A stretch of DNA of 42,487 nt, taken from the NCBI GenBank assembly GCA_027420455.1, contig DAIBJA010000077.1, forward strand, positions 1-42,487, written 5' to 3'. This document shows positions 15,498 through 24,978 of this stretch, one piece after another. Made by a program: the position numbers and the translations under genes. How positions within the stretch are numbered: position 1 is the first letter of the stretch; every line of letters starts with the position of its first letter. The notes below the pieces were generated by a model, which made no database searches, was not told the origin of the DNA, and saw nothing but the letters and a program-made list of their open reading frames with translations. Origin of the DNA: Clostridia bacterium. Lineage in GTDB: Bacteria; Bacillota; Sulfobacillia; JAJZYS01; JAJYTV01.

Positions 15498-16655
15498 GTG
15501 CGAACCGTGCCTCTTATGATGGGTTGCTGGCGAAAATGGGCGGCGGCGCCCGCCCTGGCCCTGCTCCTTGTGTCGAACGTACCCGGAGGCACCGCGGCCG
15601 CCGCGTCTCTCACCGCCCTCGAAAGCCAATTGCACAGCGTGCACGTCAACCTTGTCGCGGACAAGGCCCAGCAGGCGAAGCTGCAGGCCGAGGTCAACCA
15701 GACCCAGACGCTGCTGGGCGAGGTCGACCAGCAGTTCACCACCACGCAACAGAACATCGCCGCGACCCGGGCGGCCATTCTCGTGACCGAGAACAGGATC
15801 GGGACCGTTTCGCGGCGCCTCGCGCGGACGCGCGCGGCGTCGGAGAAGCAGCAGGGCGGTCTCGACGCCGTCCTGCTCTACACCCAGCAGTACGGGCCGA
15901 TCGGGTACTTGGCGGTGCTGCTGCACGTCGCAAGCTTCGACGAGTTCGTGACGCGGCTCGGCAACGTGATCGAGGTGGCCACCTTCGAGCGCAGCATCGT
16001 GCAGAACCTCAACCATGACGCGGATCTCATCCACCACGATCTCGTCCTGCAGGACCAGGCGAAGGCGAAGTACGCCCGCCAGCAGGCGACGCTCGTGCGC
16101 CAGCGCGACCAAGAGGCCCAGGTGGCGAGCCAGCGGCGCCAGGTGCTCGCGACGCTGCAGAGCCAGCAGCAGCAGATCAATAGCGTGGTCGCGGACGAAC
16201 AGCAACAGGGACAGAAGCTGTGGGACGCGATCCAGCAGCTCAAGGCGGAGCTCGCGGACGGACAGCTGAGCTCCTCGCAGATCTTCTCCATCGTCAAATC
16301 GATCTCGGCGATCTACGGCATCGATCCCCTTCTGATCATGGCCGTGATCCGCGAGGAGAGCGGCGGCAACACCCACGCGGTCTCATCGGCCGGCGCGCAG
16401 GGCCTCATGCAGCTCATGCCGAGCACGGCCGCGGAACTCGGGGTCACGGACGCCTTCAACGCGGAGCAGAACGTGCACGGCGGCATCGCCTACCTCTCGT
16501 ACCTGCTGAAGCTCTTCAACAACAACATCCCGTTCGCGCTGGCTGCCTACAATGCGGGCCCGAACGCCGTCAAGCAGTACGGCGGCATCCCGCCCTACCC
16601 CGAGACGCAGAACTATGTGAAGAACATCATGTACATGTACCAACACGGCATCTGA
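15498..16655 (+). CDS. secreted coiled-coil protein with lytic transglycosylase (SLT) domain
   Basis: 385 residues. A signal peptide (about 1-36, ending GTAAAA) is followed by a long coiled coil (about 37-245) like those of FtsX-activated PcsB/EnvC-type hydrolases. The C-terminal SLT domain (about 265-380) has the catalytic Glu in IREESGG, then GLMQLMPSTA and ALAAYNAGP. It cleaves peptidoglycan outside the membrane. The coiled coil suggests activity gated by a membrane partner. The start is uncertain: GTG 15498 has only a distant GCAGGAG; ATG 15519 is possible. Confidence 0.88.
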   Translation: MRTVPLMMGCWRKWAAAPALALLLVSNVPGGTAAAASLTALESQLHSVHVNLVADKAQQAKLQAEVNQTQTLLGEVDQQFTTTQQNIAATRAAILVTENRIGTVSRRLARTRAASEKQQGGLDAVLLYTQQYGPIGYLAVLLHVASFDEFVTRLGNVIEVATFERSIVQNLNHDADLIHHDLVLQDQAKAKYARQQATLVRQRDQEAQVASQRRQVLATLQSQQQQINSVVADEQQQGQKLWDAIQQLKAELADGQLSSSQIFSIVKSISAIYGIDPLLIMAVIREESGGNTHAVSSAGAQGLMQLMPSTAAELGVTDAFNAEQNVHGGIAYLSYLLKLFNNNIPFALAAYNAGPNAVKQYGGIPPYPETQNYVKNIMYMYQHGI

Positions 16656-16731
16656 CGTCCGCCGTGCAGGATCTTGGCACGTGACGCGAAAATGCCCAAT
16701 GAGATTCGTCCTCTGAGTGGAGGTCTAGGCA

Positions 16732-17673
16732 TTGCGCGTCCTCGTGACCGGCGGGGCCGGCTTCATCGGCTCCAACACGGTAGATTACCTCGTGGCGCAC
16801 GGCCACGAGGTCTCGGTCGTGGACAACCTCGTCACCGGTTTCCGCGAACAGGTGCATCCCCAGGCGCGCTTCCACGAGGTCGACGTGACCGACGCGGAGA
16901 GCCTGGAGCGGGTCTTCGCCGCGGAGCGGCCCGAGGCGGTCATCCACCTCGCGGCGCAGATGGACGTTCGCGTCTCGACACGCCGGCCGGCTTACGACGC
17001 CCAGGTGAACATCCTCGGTAGCCTCAACGTGATCACCTGCGCGGTGGGCGCCGGCACGCGCAAGATCGTCTACGCGTCGAGCGGCGGCGCGATCTACGGT
17101 GAGCCGGACTACCTGCCGGTGCGGGAGGACCACCCGATCCGGCCGCTCTCGCAATACGGCGTGACGAAGCACACGGTTGAGCACTACCTCTTCCTTTACG
17201 CCCATCTGCACGGTCTGCGCTACACCGCCCTGCGCTACGCGAACGTCTACGGGCCGAGGCAGAACCCCGCCGGCGAGGCCGGCGTCGTGGCCATCTTCGG
17301 CCGCAGCCTGATCCTCGCGCAGCCGTGCCGCATCTTCGGCGACGGCGAGCAGACGCGGGACTACGTGTACGTGGGCGACGTCGTCGCGGCCAACGCCATG
17401 GCCCTCGGCGCGGGCGACAACGAGTCGGTCCACATCGGCACCGGCATCGAGACCAGCGTCAACGAGTTGCACCACGCGCTCGCCGAGATCTGCGGCAGCC
17501 GGCTCCCGGCCAGGTACGAGCCGGAGCGCCCTGGCGAGGTGCAACGCATCTCGCTCGATCCCGCCCTGGCCGCCGAGCGTCTCGGCTGGAGGCCGAAGGT
17601 GCCCATGAGCGAAGGGCTCGAGCGCACGGTGGGGTTCCTGAGGGAGCGGCAGGCGGCGGGCAGGCTGGCCTGA
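16732..17673 (+). CDS. NAD-dependent epimerase/dehydratase (UDP-glucose 4-epimerase type)
   Basis: 313 residues from TTG at 16732, eight bases after GGAGG. Extended short-chain dehydrogenase fold: GGAGFIGSN binds NAD at residues 7-15, and the catalytic pair is Tyr142/Lys146 in YGVTK. Closest pattern is GalE-like sugar-nucleotide 4-epimerases. It could supply UDP-galactose or UDP-N-acetylgalactosamine for the exopolysaccharide locus nearby; Pel polymers are rich in galactosamine, so the link is plausible but inferred. Confidence 0.9.
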   Translation: MRVLVTGGAGFIGSNTVDYLVAHGHEVSVVDNLVTGFREQVHPQARFHEVDVTDAESLERVFAAERPEAVIHLAAQMDVRVSTRRPAYDAQVNILGSLNVITCAVGAGTRKIVYASSGGAIYGEPDYLPVREDHPIRPLSQYGVTKHTVEHYLFLYAHLHGLRYTALRYANVYGPRQNPAGEAGVVAIFGRSLILAQPCRIFGDGEQTRDYVYVGDVVAANAMALGAGDNESVHIGTGIETSVNELHHALAEICGSRLPARYEPERPGEVQRISLDPALAAERLGWRPKVPMSEGLERTVGFLRERQAAGRLA

Positions 17674-17697
17674 TGCGGCCATGCTCCGACCACGTGA

Positions 17698-17729
17698 GAG
17701 GCGGGAAGACCCATAGGTCTCCCCGCCTC
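17698..17729. terminator. bidirectional terminator between convergent genes
   Basis: GAGGCGGGAAGACC pairs with GGTCTCCCCGCCTC (one mismatch) around a CATA loop, between the epimerase and the secreted-protein gene. Confidence 0.75.
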
Positions 17730-17756
17730 GTTCCATGTGACCGCGGCGCGAACCCC

Positions 17757-18545
17757 TCAGGGCGCCATCTTCGCCGGGAAGCCCATCAGTGCGGAGACGC
17801 TTGCCCAGAGGGCCTGGTCCATGAGATGGGACCCCGCGGGGCCAAGCACGCTGCCGCAGGCCGGATCCACCGTGAAGCTCCAGCTGCCCGCCTTGGCGAT
17901 GAAGCGGACCGTCGCGGCCGCGCCGAAATCGGCAAGGCAGCCGTGGGCGCCGCGTGTATCCACCGGCAGAGCGTTCACGACCTGGAGCAGGTGCCGCCAG
18001 GCGTCGGGAGTCCGCAGGGTACGCGTGACCCACGGCGAGCTCGCCGACTGTCTCGCCCGCACTGTCACCTGCTCGAGCTTCGCAGGTACGATGCTGGCCT
18101 TCGGGCGGGGCGGTGCGACGATCAGCTCGCGGGCCAGCGAATAGACGCTCTTCTTGCCGTCCCGCTCCACCGTGAGCAGCACGGTGTCGTTCATGCCCGC
18201 GCCGCGCGTGAAGGACCAGTCCCAGCTCTGGGTGCCCGCGCGGTCGCCCGATGTGCCGTAGCCCTGCGACCGGTAGCCGAGGTGCCTCAGGCGCGGCAGG
18301 TAGTAGGCGTAGAGTGCCTGCGGCGTCAGCGGCGCGACGTAGCTGCGGCTCGTCGTATGGAGATACGGCGACGATTCCGTCTCGAACGGCGTCACCGCCA
18401 CGCTGCTCGGCGTAGAGCTAGGCGGCGGGGGAACCGCAGCAGCCGGCGTTTGCACCGCCGCGCCCGCCCCCGCCGCACCGAGCCAGGCTCCCCCGGCGAG
18501 AAGCACCATGGAGGCCAGAAACACGAGGTAGCGCCTACCCCTCAT
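17757..18545 (-). CDS. secreted protein of unknown function
   Basis: 262 residues from ATG at 18545, with AAAGGTGG eight bases upstream. A signal peptide or membrane anchor (residues 6-30) precedes a Pro/Ser/Thr-rich linker (about 34-55) and a mixed globular domain. Two Cys (in GCLADFG and PACGSVLG) could form a disulfide outside the cell. I recognise no family. It lies downstream of the prepilin peptidase on the same strand with a 128-base gap, so a pilus or surface-assembly role is possible but unproven. Confidence 0.75.
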   Translation of the reverse strand: MRGRRYLVFLASMVLLAGGAWLGAAGAGAAVQTPAAAVPPPPSSTPSSVAVTPFETESSPYLHTTSRSYVAPLTPQALYAYYLPRLRHLGYRSQGYGTSGDRAGTQSWDWSFTRGAGMNDTVLLTVERDGKKSVYSLARELIVAPPRPKASIVPAKLEQVTVRARQSASSPWVTRTLRTPDAWRHLLQVVNALPVDTRGAHGCLADFGAAATVRFIAKAGSWSFTVDPACGSVLGPAGSHLMDQALWASVSALMGFPAKMAP

Positions 18546-18673
18546 CGTCTCGTCCACCTTTCCTGCGAGCGGCGAGCCGCCGCGCCATGTTCCCGCCAGG
18601 TGAACACCTCGCCGCTGCGGCCGTGACGACGTGCCACCGGTCGTGCCCTGCCCGTCGTGTCTCCCCGCGGGAC

Positions 18674-19399
18674 TCAGCGAGCCGCGGTTGCCCCGAGCAG
18701 CACCACCGCCACGGACGCTAGCGCGATGAAGGGGCCGAAGGCGAAGGCGTCCCTGCCGGTCGCGCGACGCGTCAGCAGGAGGCCGGCGGCATAGAGACCA
18801 CCGACGAGGACCGCGAGGAAAAGCGTCGCAAGGCCACGTTGCCAGCCGAGCATCAGCCCCACGACCCCGAGATACTTGACGTCGCCCAGGCCGAATCCGC
18901 CACGGCCGATCCATGCGATCAGGAGCCCAATGGTGAGCAGCAGCAAGGCGCCGAGCGCACCGGCCAGATAGGCCGCGCCGCCCAACGGCAGGAGCGCCAG
19001 GAGGCCAAGAGCGGCGGCGGCGAGCAGTAGGCGGTTCGGGATGATGCGTCGGCGCATATCCACGGCGGCTACCGCAAGCCCCAGCCACAGCACCAGGAGG
19101 TCGAGGGGCAGGGCCAGGCCGAAGCGGAGCCCGAAGAGCAGACCGCTGCCGCACAACGCGCCGAGCTCGAACCAGAGCTCAGAACGGCGCGGCGAAGCGT
19201 CACACCGGCGGCAGCGGCCCCTGGGCCCGTGCCGCACGAGCGGCAACTGTACCAGGGCCCCGAGCCGCCCGCCGCAATGCCGGCAGCGGAAGATCGAGGC
19301 CGCTCCGCCCCCGGCGAGGACCTCCACAAGCGGAATCAGGAGGGCTGCGGCGGCGTAGCCCACGAGCAGACCGAGACCCACGGCCGAAAGTCCCTGCAA
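18674..19399 (-). CDS. A24-family prepilin peptidase
   Basis: 241 residues from TTG at 19399, eight bases after GGAGGAGG. Two CxxC pairs (CRHC, CRRC) form the cytoplasmic zinc loop near the N-terminus. The two catalytic Asp are in AAVDMRRRIIPN and FGLGDVKYLG, within about six to seven membrane spans. It cleaves, and may methylate, type IV pilin-like precursors. No pilin gene is in the window. It starts 36 bases after the PelF-type gene and may be co-transcribed with it. Confidence 0.92.
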   Translation of the reverse strand: MQGLSAVGLGLLVGYAAAALLIPLVEVLAGGGAASIFRCRHCGGRLGALVQLPLVRHGPRGRCRRCDASPRRSELWFELGALCGSGLLFGLRFGLALPLDLLVLWLGLAVAAVDMRRRIIPNRLLLAAAALGLLALLPLGGAAYLAGALGALLLLTIGLLIAWIGRGGFGLGDVKYLGVVGLMLGWQRGLATLFLAVLVGGLYAAGLLLTRRATGRDAFAFGPFIALASVAVVLLGATAAR

Positions 19400-19435
19400 G
19401 CCGTCGGCCTCCTCCGCCTGACGTTCCGCGCTAGG

Positions 19436-21190
19436 CTAGGCGCTCTGTACCTGCGAAAGGATCCAGGCGCTCGCGTAATGCTGGATGGCGGCCTCGCCGG
19501 CACCGAGTTCCGCCTCGAGCGCCGCCACCTGACTCAGGATGGCCGGCGCCGCCGCGCCGCCCGGCTCGACGTCGAGGGCGCGCTGAAACTGGTCGAGCGC
19601 GGCGATCGGTACCCCAAGGCGCAGCAGGGCGTAAGCCCTTTGCAGGTAAACGAGCTGACGGTTGGGCGGCACGGCAGGATACCCGAACGACTCGTCGCCC
19701 GCGGCGACCGCGACCTCGGGCAGAGTCCTCTGCGCCAGCGCGCCGTAGAGGGATTCGTAGGCGCCCGTCGCCTTCTGGATCGTGAAGAAGCTCAAGGCGC
19801 GCTCGCGCGCGGCCGCACCCAGCCGCTGCCGCAAGGTCTCGTCCTGCAGGAGGATGATCATCGCCACCGCGAGCCGTTCGGGCTCGCGCGACGGCACCGT
19901 GATGCCGGTGTCGGCGAGGGCCTCGGCCGTGCCGCCGACGTCGGTGGCCACGATGGGCAGGCCGCTCATCATGCCTTCGATCACGGAGTACGGGAATGCC
20001 TCCGACACGCTCGACTGCACGAGGATGTCGGCCTGGCGGTAGAGTTCCGCCGCGTTCTGCGAGTGGCCCTGGAACAGGACGACATCGTCGAGTCCCAAGG
20101 CGTGGCGGAGTTCCAGCATCTGCTGGTGGTAGTCCTCCACGGCGATCGCCCCCCACACCTCGAGCTTGATGTCGGGGAAGTGGCCGTGCACGATCGCCAT
20201 GGCGCGCAGCAGCGTCTCGATGTCCTTGTTCGGGTCGATGCGCGCGATGCTCAGGAGGCGCGGCGGACCGCCGTGCGACTCCTCGTTCGGCGCGAAGACC
20301 TGCGGGGACACGCCGTTGTAGACGACGTCGATGCGCTCCTGCGGTGCGCCGAGGAGGCGCTCCCAACGGGCGTTGAAGGCGCACACCGGCGTGATGCGGT
20401 CCGCGAAGTGGAGGTTTGCCCGCACGATCGTGCGCACCGCGGCCAGGAGAAACCGCTTCGAAAAGCGGCTCATGTTGCTGCGTCCGACCGAGAGGTACTG
20501 CTCGCGCAGGTAGACGCCGTGCTCCGTCAGGAGGTAGGGCGTGCCGTACTCGACCTTGGCGACAATGCCCGCCATGCCGCAGAAGGCGGCCGCAGACGAG
20601 TGCACGACGTCGACCTCCGGGATCGGCGTGTTGAGCACGGTGAAGAAGTGGTAGATCCAGCCGAGCGCCTGGACCGCCTCGAACACGGAGGGCTCCGGCC
20701 AGGCGCCGGTGTCCGCGGCGTCGTGCAGAAAGTCCCGGAACGCCTGCCAGACCGCTTCGGACTTGAACGTCTCGCGGTAGTCGAAGACCTGGAAGTGCCG
20801 GTGCATCGCGGCGAGGGCGTAGCCGACCGCCTCGGCGTCACCGCCGCCCTGCCGCATCTGCTCGAGGAACGTCATCAGCTCGGGCAGGAACCCCCTGGTG
20901 ACTTCATCCACCGTTGTGCGCTGCTTCTGCAGGAAGATCTCCGAGAACGGCATCTGCTCCTTGTGCTCGGACGGGTCCTGGGTGCCCCAGAGCGGGATCG
21001 TGACGACCTGCCGCACGCTCTCCGGGAACTCGAAACGGCTGCGCACGAAGGGGTTCATGGCCACGGCGAAGACGGTGAACTCCGCATCGCCCACCAGCCT
21101 CACCAGCGTGTCGCACCATGTGCTCACGCCGCCCAGGTGATAGGGATAGGTGCCCTCGGTCGCGAGCATGACCCGCACTTTCCTGGGCAC
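19436..21190 (-). CDS. pelF: PelF-type GT4 glycosyltransferase with C-terminal TPR-like tail
   Basis: 584 residues from GTG at 21190, five bases after a GGGGGAT site. The N-terminal GT-B domain begins VRVMLATEGTYPYHLGGVS and holds the PelF hallmark TEHGVYLREQYLS. The C-terminal domain has donor-site motifs (LSIARIDPNKDIETL, SEAFPYSVIEGMMSG, ATDVGG). About 100 extra residues follow, including two TPR-like helical hairpins (around YLQRAYALLRLG and AALDQFQRAL). PelF is the cytoplasmic glycosyltransferase that polymerises the Pel polysaccharide from UDP-sugars. It faces the PelG-like gene across a 170-base divergent promoter region. Confidence 0.88.
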   Translation of the reverse strand: MPRKVRVMLATEGTYPYHLGGVSTWCDTLVRLVGDAEFTVFAVAMNPFVRSRFEFPESVRQVVTIPLWGTQDPSEHKEQMPFSEIFLQKQRTTVDEVTRGFLPELMTFLEQMRQGGGDAEAVGYALAAMHRHFQVFDYRETFKSEAVWQAFRDFLHDAADTGAWPEPSVFEAVQALGWIYHFFTVLNTPIPEVDVVHSSAAAFCGMAGIVAKVEYGTPYLLTEHGVYLREQYLSVGRSNMSRFSKRFLLAAVRTIVRANLHFADRITPVCAFNARWERLLGAPQERIDVVYNGVSPQVFAPNEESHGGPPRLLSIARIDPNKDIETLLRAMAIVHGHFPDIKLEVWGAIAVEDYHQQMLELRHALGLDDVVLFQGHSQNAAELYRQADILVQSSVSEAFPYSVIEGMMSGLPIVATDVGGTAEALADTGITVPSREPERLAVAMIILLQDETLRQRLGAAARERALSFFTIQKATGAYESLYGALAQRTLPEVAVAAGDESFGYPAVPPNRQLVYLQRAYALLRLGVPIAALDQFQRALDVEPGGAAAPAILSQVAALEAELGAGEAAIQHYASAWILSQVQSA

Positions 21191-21360
21191 TATCCATCCC
21201 CCTTTGCCGCACATCCGGAACCTTTGCCGCGTCGAAGTCCGTCGCAACTTGAAGTTTGGCACGCAAAAACGAAGGCATTTTGCCCGTGTATGTCGTAGTT
21301 TGCCATGGTTATCCCGCATTTGGCAATGCCGAAAGGCAAGCGGCAGGGGAGTCACCCGAG
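21191..21360. promoter_or_regulatory. divergent promoter region of the Pel-like locus with repeated TTTGGCA/TGCCAAA motifs
   Basis: This 170-base gap is less GC-rich than its surroundings. TTTGCCA at 21299-21305 and TGGCAA at 21321-21326 form an inverted repeat, another TTTGGCA lies near 21254, and GGCATTTTGCC is near 21275. Repeated related sites between divergent genes suggest binding of a shared regulator. No clear -35/-10 pair was identified. Confidence 0.4.
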
Positions 21361-22968
21361 ATGAGCATCGCCAGCGGAGGCAGGCCCACCCGCGCATCCC
21401 GGACGGGTGAGGCCCGCCAGCATCTCCTTCGCCAGGTGGTCGAGGCCAACGGCGATCTGCAGGATGTCATGGACGTGGCCGCCACGATCGAATCGCTCGG
21501 CTGGAGCGACCGTCGCGTGGAGGACGTGTTCGGCATGCCCAGCGTGTTCGATCTCGCCGAGGACATCTACGCCGACTTCCTCGCAAGCGTCCGCACGGAC
21601 CCGATACCGCCGCGCGACGAAATGCGCTGGTACCATCTGCTGCGTCTCATCGCGGCCGACTTCCTCCACGGCCTTCTCTTCGCCCTGCCGATGGTCGTTT
21701 CGATCGCTGCGATGGTGATGCTGCACATCAGTATCTGGTCCTACCAGTACTACTCCGTCGCGCAGGCCACGGCGCTTGGCATCGCGACGTTCCTCAGCTT
21801 CGTCGTGACAGGCGGATTCACGCAGGCCATGGCGACGATCTACTACGTCCTGGTCGGGCTGCAGGAGGGGGACCTCGTCGAGCGGTCCCTCTACCAGATC
21901 ATGCGCTGGGGTTTCGGCGCCGCGGTCGTGATCGCGATCGCCATCGTCGTCGCGGACTCGGTGTTCCCGATGTTCCCCTTCTCCCTGGCCTTCTTCATGG
22001 TCGCCTACATGATCATGATGTCGCTGCTGTGGCTCGCGTACGCCAGCCTCTACGTGCTGCGGCGCGAGTACATGCTGACCTTGCTCACGGCCGGCTCCAT
22101 CCTCATCGCCTTCTTCATGTGGCGCTTCGGCCACAACGTCATCCTGGCACAGGCGGTGGCCATGGCTGCGGCAACCGTCGGGGCCGTGCTCTCCTGGCTC
22201 GTCATCTTCCGCCGCCAGACGCGCAAGTGGCAGCACATCGGCCGCATCGTCAAGACCAGGACCTCGCAGCTCGCCTATGCCTCGGCGAGCTACTTCTTCT
22301 ACGGCATCCTCTACTTCAGCTTTGTGTTCTCGGACCGGCTGGTGGCTTGGACGACCTCGACCTCGTTCCTGCCCTACAGCATCTGGTTCCGCGGAGAGTA
22401 CGAGCTCGGCATGGACTGGGCGCTTTTCGCCCTCATCCTGCCGCTTGGCGCGACGGAGGCACTTGTCGGCTACCTGATCCGCTGGCTGATGGTCGCGCAG
22501 CACCGCGTGACGGAGCGGGACGTGCAGAACCTGGCCGCCGCGATGCGCTCCGTCTACCTGCGCTGCGTGGCCGGCTTCATCGGCATCGCGGCGATCGGCA
22601 TGGTCGTGGTGCGCATCGGCCTCGCCATCGCCCGCCAGTACCCGATCCTGCGCAACGCGATCCCGATCCACGGCGTGGAGCCATTTGTTTTCTCCTGGGC
22701 GAGTTTCGCCTACGTCTTCCTCGCGCTCGCGCTCTTCAACGTCCTCCTGATGTTCAGCCTCGCCTACCCCCAGCTGGCCCTCCGGTCGCTGCTCATCTCC
22801 CTTGCGGCCGACATCACGGCCGGCATCATCGCCACGCGTATTCTCGGCGCGTACCAGTTCGCCGTGGTCGGGCTGATCGCCGGCGTCGCCTGCCTGGTCG
22901 TGCTGACCACGGTGGACGTGCTGCGGCTACTGCCGCGCGTCGACTTCATGCTCTACCGCATGGCCTGA
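21361..22968 (+). CDS. PelG-like polysaccharide transporter (MATE/flippase fold)
   Basis: 535 residues from ATG 21361, following GGGGAG. A cytoplasmic N-terminal part of about 95 residues is followed by about 12 membrane spans. The segment YFFYGILYFSFVFSDRLVAW and the later YELGMDWALFALILP resemble PelG, the inner-membrane MOP-superfamily protein thought to move Pel across the membrane with PelF. The N-terminal extension is longer than I expect for PelG. It opens a four-gene operon, the next gene starting 11 bases later. A second flippase-like gene is at 34199-35398. Confidence 0.78.
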   Translation: MSIASGGRPTRASRTGEARQHLLRQVVEANGDLQDVMDVAATIESLGWSDRRVEDVFGMPSVFDLAEDIYADFLASVRTDPIPPRDEMRWYHLLRLIAADFLHGLLFALPMVVSIAAMVMLHISIWSYQYYSVAQATALGIATFLSFVVTGGFTQAMATIYYVLVGLQEGDLVERSLYQIMRWGFGAAVVIAIAIVVADSVFPMFPFSLAFFMVAYMIMMSLLWLAYASLYVLRREYMLTLLTAGSILIAFFMWRFGHNVILAQAVAMAAATVGAVLSWLVIFRRQTRKWQHIGRIVKTRTSQLAYASASYFFYGILYFSFVFSDRLVAWTTSTSFLPYSIWFRGEYELGMDWALFALILPLGATEALVGYLIRWLMVAQHRVTERDVQNLAAAMRSVYLRCVAGFIGIAAIGMVVVRIGLAIARQYPILRNAIPIHGVEPFVFSWASFAYVFLALALFNVLLMFSLAYPQLALRSLLISLAADITAGIIATRILGAYQFAVVGLIAGVACLVVLTTVDVLRLLPRVDFMLYRMA

Positions 22969-22979
22969 GGAGGTCGCGG

Positions 22980-24935
22980 ATGCCGCTCCCCCTTTCCATC
23001 GAACTCGATACCATGCTGCGGCTCGTGATCTGCGGACTCGTCCTCTTTTATCTCTGGCCGCGCTATGTCTTCGCCGTCGACGGCGACGTCGCCCGGGCGG
23101 ACCGCCTCGCCGGCTACGCCGCCCGCATGCTCGTGCTCCTGGCCGGAGCCGCACTGGGACTTGCGGCGGTGCATGCCTTCAGCTGGTTCACCCTGGCGGT
23201 CCTGATCTTCGCACCACGCCTTCTGAAAGTGCAGCCGGACACCGGCCAGGGCCGCGGCGTAGGGGTCGGCTCGCGCCTGCTGGGTGACCTCGACCGGCTC
23301 GGCAGCCTGCCCCGCCGCGCGTGGGCCTTCCTGCGCAAGGGCCTGAAAAGGACTTTGCGCCTCACGTGGAGGCCGTCTGCCTACGTTCTCGCCGGCGGTT
23401 TCCTGCTCGCGGTCCTGCTCGGTGTCTCCGCCTACCTGCGGCTCGCCCCTGCCTTCGCCCATGCGGGCATCGCGTTCTCCGACTCGGATGTGGTCCTCTA
23501 CTGGGTGCAGGCGATCGGACAGCAGATCCTGTTTCCGAACGGCATCTACCCGGAGGGCTTCCACGCCGCCGTCGCCGGGCTCATGCGCCTCAGCGTCACG
23601 AACCCGATCGCGACCATCAAGTTCATCGGTCCGATCATCGGCGTCGCCATGGTCGGTTCGGTGGGATTCGCCGCCTACCGCCTGACCGGGCGTTTCGCTC
23701 CGGCCGCGGTCGCCATGCTGGTCTACGGCACGCTGCCGCACCTGCTGCCCTACATCTATCTGCGCCAAGCGGGCACCGACTCGCAGGAGTTCGGCAACAT
23801 GCTCGTGCTGCCGACGCTCTGGTTCGTCTACGCCTCCTGGGTGAAACAGGGGAGCTGGTATCGCGGCACCGCCATCGCCCTTTTGGCCATGGCGGCACTC
23901 ACCCATCCGATCGTCTCGATCAACGCAGGTCTCGCCGCCGTCGCGGCGACCGTGGCCGCCTGGCTCACGGTGGGCGTGCGCTGGCAGACCTTGGGGTGGT
24001 GGCTGCGCTGGCTGCCGGTGGCGCTGATGTTGGCCGTGGCGCCGCTCGTCGTCGCCCTGGCGATCGGCATCCCCCTCAACACCGCCAGCGCGGGATTCGC
24101 CGCGCAAACCACGACCGCCGCAGCTCCGCCCATCACCACGCTCGACAAGCTCGCCTTGCTCTCGGCTTGCGCTCTCCTGCTGGTCCGCGCCGTGCGCCTT
24201 GTCGCCAGGAGGTCCGAACGCGCGGACCTAGGGATGCCCCTCGCCGCCCTCCTGACCCTCGTCGCGGCCCTCGCCGTCCAAGAAGCCTCGACGTTCGGCA
24301 TCCATCTCTTGGCGCTGCAATCCCGCTCCGGCGAATTCGTCGCGCTCGCCGCCGCGCTCTGCCTCGGCATGGGCGTCTCGGCCGTGCAGGAGCTATTGGA
24401 GCTTGTCCACCTAGCCGTCGGCCGCTGGGCGGGCCTGCTGCTTGCGGCGGGCGTGGTCGCCGGCGCCTGGGCCCAGAGCGCACCCCAGCCGTTCAATCCC
24501 TTTCCGACCTACCGCTGGCTGCCGGACGACTTCGTGGTGGCGTACGCCCGCATCGCGGCCACCCAGTCGAGCGGCAGCTGGCTCGCGGTGTCGGACGACA
24601 GCGGCTTCGACTACGCGTACAGCCAGGGCCTCTTCATGACCGCCAGCGACTTTGCGCAGCACGTTGGCACCAAGGGTCCGTGGCCGACCTACCACCACCC
24701 GGGCCAGGCGTCGAGGCCCCTTGCCACGCGCCATCTCTTCATCTTCGTCGACCGTCGCATCGTCGTGGCGCCGTCCTACAGCGCATCCACGGTACCGCGC
24801 CGGCAGGCGGCGCAGAAGCTGATCCGCGGCTGGGTGAACCGCTGGGAGCGGACGCACGGCGCCCTGCACGTCTACTTCCGGGGTCCAGACCTGACCGTCT
24901 ATGAGCTGACCGCTCCGGGCCGATCGTCGCCCTGA
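22980..24935 (+). CDS. large polytopic membrane protein, GT-C-like, paralogue 1
   Basis: 651 residues; GAGGAGGT precedes the ATG by five bases. Two N-terminal spans and a basic cytoplasmic linker (about 85-135) lead to a long multi-span region of about ten helices. The first outside loop carries FSDSDVVLYW and FPNGIYPEGFH, an acidic DxD-like motif in the place where GT-C glycosyltransferases hold theirs. THPIVSINA follows further on. About 140 C-terminal residues lie outside the membrane (WLPDDFVVAY, VSDDSGFDYAY). It is strongly similar to the next gene. Its role in polymer assembly or decoration is inferred from context. Confidence 0.7.
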   Translation: MPLPLSIELDTMLRLVICGLVLFYLWPRYVFAVDGDVARADRLAGYAARMLVLLAGAALGLAAVHAFSWFTLAVLIFAPRLLKVQPDTGQGRGVGVGSRLLGDLDRLGSLPRRAWAFLRKGLKRTLRLTWRPSAYVLAGGFLLAVLLGVSAYLRLAPAFAHAGIAFSDSDVVLYWVQAIGQQILFPNGIYPEGFHAAVAGLMRLSVTNPIATIKFIGPIIGVAMVGSVGFAAYRLTGRFAPAAVAMLVYGTLPHLLPYIYLRQAGTDSQEFGNMLVLPTLWFVYASWVKQGSWYRGTAIALLAMAALTHPIVSINAGLAAVAATVAAWLTVGVRWQTLGWWLRWLPVALMLAVAPLVVALAIGIPLNTASAGFAAQTTTAAAPPITTLDKLALLSACALLLVRAVRLVARRSERADLGMPLAALLTLVAALAVQEASTFGIHLLALQSRSGEFVALAAALCLGMGVSAVQELLELVHLAVGRWAGLLLAAGVVAGAWAQSAPQPFNPFPTYRWLPDDFVVAYARIAATQSSGSWLAVSDDSGFDYAYSQGLFMTASDFAQHVGTKGPWPTYHHPGQASRPLATRHLFIFVDRRIVVAPSYSASTVPRRQAAQKLIRGWVNRWERTHGALHVYFRGPDLTVYELTAPGRSSP

Positions 24936-24978
24936 ACGCCGCCCGCACCGACGCCGTCCACGCTGAAGGAGGACCAAG

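Noticed and set aside
19229-21298. 689-codon open frame on the plus strand
   Set aside because: Antisense to the PelF-type and prepilin peptidase genes, with biased His/Arg/Asp composition.
22029-22979. Upstream extension of the first GT-C-like gene
   Set aside because: It overlaps the PelG-like gene in another frame; the ATG at 22980 has a perfect ribosome binding site.
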